From assembly GCF_028368975.1 (NCBI RefSeq), contig NZ_JAQNDM010000002.1, positions 6,256,425-6,320,424 on the forward strand: a stretch of 64,000 nt of DNA. Reading direction: 5' to 3'. Source of the stretch: Stigmatella ashevillena. GTDB lineage: Bacteria > Myxococcota > Myxococcia > Myxococcales > Myxococcaceae. A program made the translations under genes and the position numbers. A model generated the notes under the pieces. That model saw only the letters and a program-made list of their open reading frames with translations, did no database searches and had not been told where the DNA came from. Below, one piece after another: positions 15,001 through 27,000 of this stretch; the stretch's first letter is position 1, and every line of letters begins with the position of its first letter.

Positions 15001-18000
15001 GGCGTCCACTTCCGCGCCTTGGCGTCCCAGCCGCCCGTGCCCACGAAGAGGCGATCTCCCCAGGTGGACGGGTAGACCAGGGACAGGCTGTCCGGAATCT
15101 CCAGGAAGGAGACGAGCCGGTCATCCACTCGGTCGCGGTCCTCGTCCACGAGCCCATCTGCCCGATCCGGGGGGATCGGCGTGTCCTGAAGGGGACCTTT
15201 GCGGTAGAGCCCGGAGAGATCCACCACCGACAAACCGTTGCGCTGGAGCACCAGCGCCGAGTCTCCCACCACCACCACGTCCACGGGCCTTTGGGACAGG
15301 CCCACCGAGGCGCCGCCTGGCTGATCGAAGATGAAGCCGTCCTCCAAGGTGGCCTGACTCCCATTGGGATTGGTGACCTGGATGTCGACGGGTCCCCGCA
15401 GGCCGTGGGGCGTGTACACCTCCAGCCGGCTGAGCCCGAGCACGCGTGTGCGCAGTGCTGGGACCCCCGCGAAGCGGGCTTGGACCACGCCCACTGAAGA
15501 GAAACCCGTGCCGGTGAGGATGACGCGTGTGCCGCCAGAGGCAGGGCCGCGCCCAGGGGTGGCCGCAAGCAGGGAGAGGGGTTGGGTGAAGAGGAATGCG
15601 CCCAGGCGCCGCGCCACGCTGCCGGAAGGGTTGGCCACCTCCAGCGTCGAGGCCCCCGCGACGTTGGCGGACGTGAGTGCCGTCAGGCGTGTTCCATCCG
15701 AGGACACCGTCACCTGCGTGGCGGGCACGCCCCCGAAGCGCACGGTGGCCCCAGTCTCGAAACCCGTGCCTGTCACGGTGACGAGCGTGCCGCCGGCCGC
15801 GGGGCCCTCGCGCGGCGTCAGGCCGGCAATGGACACGGGCATGGCGCCGCCACCGGTAGCGGTGGAGAACTCCAGGAAGAAGGGGCCGGCCATTTCCGCC
15901 TGCGTCGCGGCATCCGTCAGCTGTTCGGCCACCACGTGGTAGGTCGTCGCGGGCGCGAGCGGCTGATTGGGCAGCAGCAGCACGGTGCGCCCGATGACCT
16001 GGAGGGCCGTGGGTTCCACCACACCGTTGACCGAGCCGTCTTGGCGGATGAGCCGCACCGTCTCGGGCGAGGCTCCTGCCACCTCGCGGTTGAACTCCAG
16101 CCTCAGCGGCGTGGAGGGCGGGACACCGGTCTCTCCATCCGCGGGCTGACTGCTCACGCCCATGAGGAAGGGCATTCGCACCACGGCCAGCCCGTCCGAA
16201 GGAGGGGGGGGGCCGTCTTCCGGCATAGGCCCCTCGATGACGATGGTTCTCCCCGTGCTCGGGTCCTTGTACAACGTGGCGGAGATGGAGATCACCGCCA
16301 CATCCCGTTCCACGGCGATTCCCCCAAAACGGGCTGCCGGATAGAGATCCACGGCATCCACCGCCCTGGGACGGGAGGGATCCGCACTCAGGGAGACCTC
16401 CATCTTGCCCGACGCGCTCGACTGCGCGGCCTCTGTCCCCGCCGCTCCCACATGAGGTCCCACCGCAACGACCCGAGGCGTCCCGCCGACGAGCGAGGCC
16501 ATCCCCGCGAGGGCGCGAGGCCACGTCGGGGGCGAGAACGAGAGCGTCCGGACCTGTCCGCCCGAGAGCACCAGGCCACGCCGGCCCTGGAGCGCCATCG
16601 GGCCGAGATCCGACGATTCGCCGACGACCTCGAGCCCGGGCGAAGCCAGGTCGAGCACCAGCGTGGAGGCCCCGACGCTTGTACTCACGCGCACCAGGCC
16701 GTAGCGGCCCGAGGTGGCCACATCGAGCACGTCGACCGGACGCACCTCTCCCTTCACCCGCATGCGTTGGATTGAACCCGTGAGCACCGGTTGAGAGGGC
16801 TCTGCCACCGAGAAGAGCGCCAGGCCTCCTGCGCCGGCAGCCACCAACACCAGATCATCCGCCAGGGCCACCGCGCGGGCTTGCCCCTCGAAGGGCACCG
16901 CCGTCTTCAGGCGCGGCGCCTGCAACTGCGTCGCATCCACCACCAGCAGCGAAGGGCCGCCTTCACCCACGACGTCCACGTACGGCAGCTCCACGGCGTC
17001 CGCCGCGATGTAGGCCATAACGCCGCGCACCGCGAGCGCGCGAGGCTGATACGGAGGCGCGATGGAGACACCGCTCCGCACGACGGCATTGTCCGGGTCG
17101 CTCACATCCACCAGCGTGACCGCCGCCTGCAGGCTTTCCTGGAGCAGCTCTTCGGGCGAACGCGCACTGGAGAAGGCCATCCCCTCGCTCAGCAACCAGG
17201 CCAGCCCCTCTTGCATCACCACGGCCCGTGGGACACCGCGCGGAAGCTTCTCGGCGGGGCGAACGGGGCCGTCGTAGCGCGGATCGGGAATGTGGCGCCC
17301 GATCACGCGGGAGACGACGAGATTGGAGTAGAGGAAGGCATCCGGCTTCACCACGTACCGGCCATCCGGGTTGTCCACCCGCACGTCCACCGTTCCGAAG
17401 TACCCCGGAGGGGTGCGCAGGGAGATGCGGCCCGGTGAGAGAACGCGAACCTCGGTGGCGGGCACCCCGTCGAAGCGGACGGTGGCGCCACGCTGGAAGC
17501 CTGAGCCGGACAGTTCCACGAGCTGGCCGCCCGCGAGGCTGCCCGTGCCGGGGATCACGATGCTGACGTCCAGCACTTGCAGGTAGAGGAAGGCTCCCAG
17601 CAGCGAGCCCTCCAGCCCGTTGGGGTTCACCACCGTCACCACGCTGGCCCCTTCGAGGTTGGGGGGCGTGAGGGCCTCGATGCTGAGGCCATCCGCGGCC
17701 ACCTGCACCTGTGTGGCTTCCTGGCCGGAGAAGAGGACCCTGGCTCCGGGAGCGAAGTATTGGCCCCACACCTTCACCCGGGTGCCTCCCTCCACCGGGC
17801 CCGCGGGCGGTTGCACATCCGCCACCCGGGGAGGTGCTCCCTCCGCTGTGCGCGTGCGGAAGCGGGAGATGAAGCGCTCGCCCAGGGCGAGTCCGCCCTC
17901 GGCGGAGACGGTGGGGAGTAGCGTGAGGAAGAACTCGGTGTTCGTGGGCAGCGGGGCCTGAGGGGTGAGGAAGATCCGGCTTTCCTGCACCGTCACGCTG

Positions 18001-21000
18001 GCTGGCACCACCGTTCCGAGCACGGCATCCCGTGCCCGGAGCAGGACCGTCTGGCCGTTCACCGTGGCCGCGTCCAGCGGGCGCGAGAAAGAGACAGTCA
18101 CCTGCGCCGACGGAGAGACCTGTTCGTCTCCGTCCACGGGATCCATGCCTGTCACCGCCAGGCGTGGGAGCGTGAAGGCGCCCAGGGCCGCATCTCCGAG
18201 CAGCGCCACGGGGCGCCCTTGGCTGAAGGCCACGTCCCGGGCGCCCGGGAGGTTCGCCCGGACGAAGGTGGAGGCCGTTCCATCCTCCTTCACCATCGAG
18301 GCGGACAGCAGCCCCTTCACCGGCTGCGCGTCCTGGTCCGTGAGGGCGGTGGCCACCAGGGCCACACCTCCGGAGACGGCGACGCCCGTCACCTCGCTGG
18401 CCCGCAGGTCTGCGCGGCGCGGCGCGTGCGAGAGCAGCGAGACGAGCCGGGGCTGAGTGGGCTTGGAGAGATCCACCACCGCCAGCGGCGCTTGGGCATT
18501 CGAGCACCCCACGAATGCGCGCGAGCCCACCACCTCCACGTGGGTTGCCTCGCCGGGCAGCGCGACAAAACCCAACTCGCGAAGGTAGGGATCCCTCACG
18601 TCCAGCACCCGCAGCCCGGCGGGCCCCGCGGCCACCAACAGCCACTTGTCCGACAGCGCCAAGCCGCGTGCCTGGCCGACGATAGGGCGGGTGAAGGCGC
18701 GCTGGGGCGCGTCCAGGTTACCCATCTCCACCACCGTCACCCCCGCGCTCCCGTTGGCCACGAAGGCCAGCCGGTCCCGCGCCAGCACCTCATGCACCTC
18801 GTTGCCGGACAGCTCCACCGAGCCGCGCACGCGTGGCACGGCCGGGTTGGACAGATCCACCAGTTGCAGCATGGGGGGGATCGTCCTCTTGCTCACCTCA
18901 TCGAAGACGGAGGTGGTCGCCACCAGCGCCAGGCTTCCTCGCAGGGCCGTGCTCGCGGGAGCCCCCAGGACCTTCACCGTCCCGAGCCGGGCCAACCCGT
19001 TGAGATCCAGCCGACCCAGGGCCAGTTTTCCCTCAGCCACTCCCTCCAGAGGCTCCAGGAAGGCGCCATGAATGACGAGGCCCTCGCCATCCACCGCCAG
19101 GCCTTGCTGGCGCCGGGGAGACTCCGTCACCAGGGCCAGGGCAGGTTCCGGGCGCATGCCCAACTCCACGATGACAGGCTCGGAGCTGCCCCGGTTCTGA
19201 GAGGGATCCGTCGCCTCGGCCACGAGCGTGCGCTGCTGGCCTGCGGCCCCCGAGGGCGGCAGCCAGGAGGAGTAGTACAGCGGACGCTGGGAGGGACCTG
19301 GGCGGGGGACGGTGGAAGGGGGGCCCACCTGCTGCCCATCCACCAGGAAGCTCACCCCCACCACCGCGGACTCATCGATTGCGGATGCAGCCACCTCCAC
19401 CGGGTCGGCCTCGGTGATGACATCCCACGCCACGGGCTCGACGAGCTGCGTCTCAGGAGGCACCGTGTCTCGCACCGTGCCGATCACCACGGGCGTGGAC
19501 TCTGTCTCCTGGTTGGCCGAGTCCACCGCCACCGCGGTGATTTGCAGCAGCCGGTTGCCGCTGCCCACCGGAGGGCTGTAGCTCGTGGCGAAGCGGTTGG
19601 GAGCCCCCGGAATTCCCGCGGGCGCCGTGGCCACATGCACCTTGCGCCCGTCCACGAAGAAGGCCACCTGCTTCAGCGGCCCCTCCACGTCCGTGGCTTC
19701 GGCCTCCAGGCGCAGGCGTTGGCCCTCGAAGATGGCCTCGCCCGCCACGGGCTTCGTGATGGCCACGGACGGAGGCGTGTCCGGCACGACCAGGACCTGG
19801 GCGGGAATGGACCATGCCTCATGGCCGGCGAGATCCAGGGCCCGGGCCCGGAGGGTGAGCACCTTTCCTGCCTCGGCCTCGGTGGCCGTGTAGCGGAATT
19901 CGTAGGGCAGCTGGTAGCGCCGGGCCACCTCTTGCAACGCTGCCGGATCAGTCCCCAGGTGAAAACCAATCTCGGTGATGGCCACGTCGTCACTGCCCTG
20001 CGCTCGCAGCAGCGCGGGGCTCCCCACCACGATTTGGGTGGGCGCCGTGACCGACACGGACGGCGGCTCGTCATCCACCACCTCCAGGCGGCGGGACGCC
20101 ACGGTCTGGTTGCCGGAGGGATCTCTCACGGTGGCGGAGAACACCAACTCCTGGCCCCCCGCGTCTGTTGGGACGCGGTAGCTCATCCGGAACGGCGCGG
20201 CGGGCATGAAGGCCAGGGGCTGATCGTTGAGGCGCAGTTCCACGCTGGTGACGGCCACGTCGTCGCGCGCGTCCACCTCCAGAGCCAGCACCATGCCTTC
20301 CAAGGCCTGAGAACCCTCGGCGGGGCTCATCCATGAGACGGTGGGGCGTGAGGTGTCTGTGATCACCAAGGCGGTGAGCTCGGGCGCCACGGCCTCGTGG
20401 CCGGCGGAGTCCCGGGCCCGGGCAATCATGCGCAGGGTCCGCCCCGCGGAGCCGGGGGGCAGCGGCACGCGGAAGGAGTACGGAGGGCTGGAGGCCGCCA
20501 GACGCAGCGGACCCGAGAGCCCTCCCTCCACCAGGACCTCCACGTTGCTGATCGCCACGTCGTCCTGCGCCGCCACCACCAGCGCGAAGTCACGCCCCTC
20601 CGTCAGCCGTTGCTCCGGGCGGGGTTGTGCCACCGCGACCGTGGGCGCCTGATCTGCCCGCAGGGGCAACACCAACACCTGACTGCCCACCTGATGGCCG
20701 CCCGAGTCCACCGCGATGGCGCGCAGGCGCAGATCACCCTGGCGATCGGGCACTGGCACTTGGAAGCTGAAGGGCGGTGCATGCAGCGTCACCGGCAGTG
20801 GCACGCCGTCCACCTCCAGCCGGACATTGCCCACGGCCACGTCGTCCTCCGCCATCGCCATCACGGTGAGGAGGCTGCCGGCCACCGCGGGGGTGCCGTC
20901 CGCGGGGGAGAGGATGGAGACCCCAGGCGGCTGATCCTGGATGATCTCGATGGGCTGGATGAGGAAGTCCGCGGGGGCCGTCCAGTTGCCGCTGATGTCA

Positions 21001-24000
21001 CGGGCTCGTGCGGCAACGAAGTAGGGCACGGGCACGGTGGACCCAAGCTGCTCCAGCGTGGGCACGGTGAACGCATACTGCACGAGGGGGGCGTAGACGT
21101 CGTAGGGCGAGCCTGGCACGGCATTGGTGGGCGGGAAGCCGCCCGCGACGTGCACCACGTGCAGTGCGGAAGCGCTGGGGCCCACCAGGATCTCCACGCG
21201 ATCCACCAGCACGTTGTCCCGTGCCGACACCTGGATGAGGACGGAGGTCCCCTCCACGACGTTGCGTCCCACCACGGGCCGCAGAATGTCCACCAGGGGA
21301 GTGGCCACGTCCGCCTCGATGCGAAGCGGCTGATCGAGCACCGTCTGGTGGCCTTCCTTGTCCGTGGCGATGGTCCGGAGTTGAAGTGCCGCGTCGGTCC
21401 GTCCAGGTTGCAGCGCCACGAAACCAGGAGGGAGCTTCACCTGGCCTCGGTAGTGCTTGACCCGCTGGAGATCCGCATCTTCGGGGGGCAGCGAGGCGAA
21501 GGCCCGCCGGAGCGCGGGATCGATGATGACAGCGTTGCCTTGCTCATCCAGGAACCACGGGATGGATTCTCCCCCCCGGAGGATCAGCGCGGGCTGGCCG
21601 TTGATGAACAGCTCCACGTGGGCGACCCCGGTGTCGTCCACCGCCACGGCGTCGAAGAGAAGCTGGATGCTGCCCTCGGCGATGGTGGCGCCAGGGGTGG
21701 GGGCCGCCAACGCCAAGGAGGGAGCCCGGGGCCGCCGGGACTCGATGATCAGCCGTGCCTGCTTCGTGTGGCCCGCTGTGTCCTTGACGGACACGAGGAG
21801 GACGGCGGGGGCGCCATCCCGGCCCACGGGAGGGGTGAACGACACCTGGCGCGCGAGCTGCCGCGGGGCGCCAGAGAAGGACTCCTCCTTCACCACCTGA
21901 TCGCCGAACATGACCTGGAAGGACGCCAGGCCCGCGTCGTCCTCCAGCAGCATGCTCAGCGTGGCGGTGGCGCCCTGCAACATGATGACATAACCGCTGT
22001 CCAACTCGGCGCGGGTGAACTCCTCCACCGGGGATGACAGGGATTGGAAGGTCACCTCGGGGGCCACGTCTGGAATGATCCGCACGTAGGTGGTCGCGGA
22101 AGCCGAGGCGTTGCCAGCCCCATCCCGGGCGACCACCGACAGGGCTGCCGGATAACCCGAGGCCTGGAGTGGCAGGGAGAGCAGGAAGCGGTAGGGCTGG
22201 GGTGCGCCGGCAGGGAGAGCCCCCACGCGCAGCTGTTGGCGCGACACACCGTCCACCCACAGCTCGAGCTGATCCAACCGTGCGTTGTCCTGGGCATCCA
22301 CCAGGATCTCGAAGACGGTGTCTTCCACCACTGCGGAACCGTTTCCGGGAGTGCGGATGGACACGCTGGGGGGCTCCGTATCCGCGCGCGTGGAGAGTGG
22401 GCGGGAGGCGCTGCCGACCTGGCCTGTCACATCTTCGGCGAGCACTGTCAGCCACGCCTCACGGGGGGCCATCCCGAGGGGAATCCACACGGAGCCTTCC
22501 ACCCGCTTCACCTCGCCAGGCTTGGTGGACGACGTGCTGGGAGCCCAGCGTTGCACGGCCACGCGCTCGCCAGCGGCCTCCGCGCGAAGCTGGAGCAGGG
22601 GCGTCCCCCACCCCCGCAGGCCCAGTCGCGTGACCGCCAGCTCCTCGGCGTCCTCGGAGACCTTGGACAGCCGGACGTCCACCTCCTCCATGTCGACGTC
22701 TTGGGCGGGAAAGGACAGATCCGCGGAGAAGGCTGGAGCAGAGAGCGTGAGGTGAGCAGTGCCTTCGGGAAATGCCTGACGGAAGGACTGGAGGGTGGGA
22801 CTGTCCTCGCGCCCTGGCTTCACGGTGTAGCGGAAGCGCACCTGGGCCTGTGCGCCATGTCCGCCAGGAGAGGGGTCCACGTTCAGGCGCAGACGGCCCT
22901 CCGCACCCCCGCTGGTTCCCTGTCCCTCTGCCTGCGGGGTGATGCGGAGCCGGCCCTCCCGGCTCTCCACCGTGAAGCCCGGTCCCTGTCCGGCCACCAG
23001 CGTCGCGCGTGGAACGCCCAGCTCTTCGTGCGCCGCCGGAGCCTCCAACTCGAAGTCTCCAATGCCGGGGACCACCACCGCCGAGGTGGACAGCACCCGC
23101 AGCCCCCGCCGGACGCCCACGTCGTCCTTCACGTCTACTTGGACGGGCTCGGTCCGTTCCTCGGTGAGGACAGCGCGGGCCGAGGGAGCCGCCACCTCGA
23201 CGAGGGGAGGCCCGTCCGGTGTCAGCTCGCAGGTGCGGCTCACCACGCCCACGCGCTGGGCCCCATCCGTCACCCGGGCCAGGAAGGTCACGGTGCGGCG
23301 GCCCTCCGCGCCGAGGGCGGGAAGCTGGAAGGGAATCTCCGCCTGCCACGTCTTGGGTGCGCGCTCGGGGAGTTGGCTGATCGGAACGGGCACTCCCTCG
23401 AAGGTCAGCGAGGCCTCCTTGATCGAGACGTCATCCGTGGCGCCCATTTTCAGCACCAACGGCGAGCCGGCGACGCACGTGCGCTCATCAGGCCCGCCCA
23501 CCAGTGACAGCGTCACCCGGGGAGGGGTGAGGTCCTGCACCTCGATGATCTCGAAGGACACCTGGGTGGTGGTGGTGGCGTTGCCGCCCGCATCGTAGGC
23601 GCGGGCCGCGAGCGTGTGGAGGCCTGGCGCATATGGGCTCAGGCCCACCGTGCCGGTGAAGGTCCCCAGGTAACGGCGGCTGATGATGATCTCTCCCGGC
23701 GCCGAGGGGTTGGGTCGGCGCACTTCCTCGAAGCGTTCGTTCTGAGGGGCGAGCGGCTCTCGGCCGTTCACCACGGGCACTTCCTGCCCATCCACCACGG
23801 AGGCGACGCGCACCACCCGCACGTCGTCCTCCACTTCCACGCGCAGCGAGAGGGCGCCGCCCTCGTTCACTTGGAGTCGGCCAGTGGAGGGAGGCAGAGG
23901 GGAGGTCAGCAACGCCGAGGGAGGTTCCGTATCCCGTGCCACTTGGAGCGTCACGGTGGACAGGCCGGTCTGGCGGGAGGTATCGCGGGCCTCTGCGCCC

Positions 24001-27000
24001 ACGGTAGGAGGCTCGCCGCGAGAGATGGAGGGCGCGCGGACCGTGAGCGCCATGGGTTTGGAGACATCCAGCGGCGTCCCGGACTCGGGCAGAGGCCCCT
24101 GCCGCTTGGCTCCGGAGAGGCCCACCAATCCGATGACGCCCTCGTCATCGGCCACCGTCACCACGAGGCGGACGTCTTCGCCCTCCTTATAGAAGCTGTT
24201 GGGGGCTGGCGAAGTGATGGAGACGGCGGGCGGCTCGTCCTGGCGGGCGCGCACCTCCAGTGAGCGCGTGCGTGTGAGGCCCGAGGTGTCCGTGGCCACC
24301 GCTTCCAGGACCAACGTGTTCCCGGCCGCGGCTGCGGGGATGGGCACCTCCCAGCGGAAGAGTCGGTAGAGCCCATCCACCACCCCCCCACTTTGAGTGC
24401 CGAAGGGTTGTCCGCCCAGCAGCAGCTTGACGTCCTTCACGCCCACGTCGTCACTGGCCGCCACCTCCACGGAGAGGTTGCGCCCGGCGAAGGCAAAGCT
24501 TCCCTCGGAGGGCGAGCGGAAGGCCACCAGCGGCGGCTCGCGATCCTCATGGACCTGGACGGCCATCTCCACGGGGGTGTTGTGCCCTCCGGAGTCTGAG
24601 GCCACGGCGCGCAAGGTGAGGGTGCGCTCGGGGCCGGTGACGGAGAGAGTGCAGCGGTAAGGCGGCAGGAGGGCGCGGCAGATGCGGGTTCCGTCCGCGA
24701 AGAACTCCACGGCGGACACGGCCACGTCATCGGTGGCCTCGGCGCTCATCTCCAGCGGCGTGCCAATGGTGGCCCGGGCATTGAGGGTGGGGAGCACGAA
24801 GCGGACGGTGGGGGCCGCGTCTGGCAGCACCTTGACGAGCACATCGGGCGAGGAGCCCACGTTGCCGGAAGCGTCATAAGCCCGAGCGCCCAGACGCACT
24901 TGCTCGCGCCCCAGAAGCTGAGCGGAGCGCAGCAAGGTATGGGTGAGGAAAGAACCCGGCAGCGTCCCATTGGGCCCGGGGGACGTGTCGGTGGCCAGCA
25001 CTTCCCCGTCGAGCAGCACCTCGACACGGGAGACCGTGGCGTCGTCCTGGCCCGCCACCGAGATCACCAGATCCTGTGTCTCGGGGGCTTCCGTGAGGGG
25101 GCGCGGCACCACGATGGAGACGGTGGGGCGTGAGGTGTCGGAGACGACGAAGACGTCTCCGCTGGCCTGGGCCTCGTTGCCCATCGCGTCCCGGGCCGTG
25201 GCCTGGACGTGAAGCGTCTTCCCCGCGGCCGAGGCGGGGACGGCCCAAGAGGCACGGTAAGGAGGGGCTTGAGAGGCGCCCACGGGCACGCCGTCGATGC
25301 GCCACGTCACCTCCACCAGTCCCGCGCTGTCGTCCACCACCGAAGCGGTGAGCAACTGCGTGGCACCGGCGAGCCACTGGCTGCCGGGCACCGGTGTCAG
25401 AAGGGCCACCTGAGGCGGCGCGTCCGCGACGACGGCGGCCTCCAGAGAGGTGCGCGTCTCATGGCCCGCCGCATCCTGGGCCACCAGTTGCAGGCGCACG
25501 AGGCGGCCCACACTGGAGGCAGGAGGCGTCCACGTGACGGTGAAGTCTTTGGAGCCGGCGCGTGTCCCCCCAAGTCCTTCCCCCACCAGCCGGGTGCGGT
25601 TCACCTGCGCGCCATCCATGAGGAGGGACAGGTCCACCCCGAGCGTGATCGCGTCGTCTTCGACGAGGCCCTTCAGCGTCAAGGGACGGCCTGCCGTGGC
25701 CTGGGCACGCGGTCCCGAGGGACTGCGGAGCGAGACGAGCGGCGGTCCATCCCGCGCCACCCGCACCAGCACGGTGGCTCCGCGCGCCGTGGCGCCCCTG
25801 GCATCCACCGCCTCGGCGTACAGGGAGACGACGGTGCCGGCGGTGCCGGCGCGCGGAACGTAGCTCACTTCCCAGAGCGGCACGGCGATGGGCTCGGGTT
25901 TCTCGGGTGGGAGCGGCTCCGTCATGCGTATTTCCACGCGCGGCGCTCGGCTGGTGCCGATGAGGGCGCCGTCCGCGTAGAACCGGACGAGTTGGAAGTC
26001 CTGCGCGGACAATGCGCCGCTGCTCCAGTCCCCGCTGGTGATGCGCACCGTTTGGGGCAACCCCTCGAGCAGCAGGGCACCTGGCAGGGGTTGCTCGTAG
26101 ACAATGGGCTGCGAGCTGGGCCCCTGCCCAGGTTGGACTTTCAAGGAGATGTCTGGGGCCAACGTCCGCGTGCCCTGCGTGTCCACGGCGGCGGCTCCCA
26201 GCAACATCACGCCCCCGTCCACGGGAGGCGCGCGCAACTTGAGCACGTAGGGAGGCGTGTTGATCCGCGAAGCGGCCACGCCATTGACGAAGAACTCCAC
26301 ATAGGCCAGCGCCACGTCATCCTGGGCATGGGCCTTCAGCTCGAAGTCGGCGCCAGCCACCACCTGACTTGGGGTGGTGAGGCGGATTTCTGGAGGTCCG
26401 TCCCGTACCTCCACCTCGCGGAGGGCGGAGTAGCCTGCATGGTGGGCCTCCACGCGGGCAGTGCCAGGACGCAGGCCCACGGCGCGCCCATCCGAGGCCA
26501 CGGAGAGGACAGAGGGATCCAGGCTGTTCCAGGTGGTGCTCAACGCCCGGGAGGACAGATCCACCCGCCGACCATTGCTCAGCACTCCCTCCAGCCCCAA
26601 CCGCAGCGCCGCTCCCACGCGAGGGATGGTGGCGGAGGCTGGCAGCACCTCCAGCCGTTCCAAGACCGCGGTGGAGTCCACCAGCACATGCGCCAGGGCC
26701 GTGTAGCCGGCATAGGACACCTCGATGTCCGTCTCACCATTGGCCCGCGCCACCACCTGCCCATCTTCGGTGACCGAGGCCACCCCGTCGTCCAACGAGC
26801 GGTAGCGTACGCCCCGGTACGGTCCCGACAGGTCCACCTCGCCCGCGATCGCGAAGGTCCCCGTCACCTGCAAGGGCATGCGCTGCCCGAAGCCCTCGGA
26901 GAGCAGCATCGGCGAGGGCTGGACGGACACGCCCACGACAGGATCGAACGAAGAGGACTGCGTGAACTCGACGGCGGAGGTATGGACGGTGCGGCCAAAC

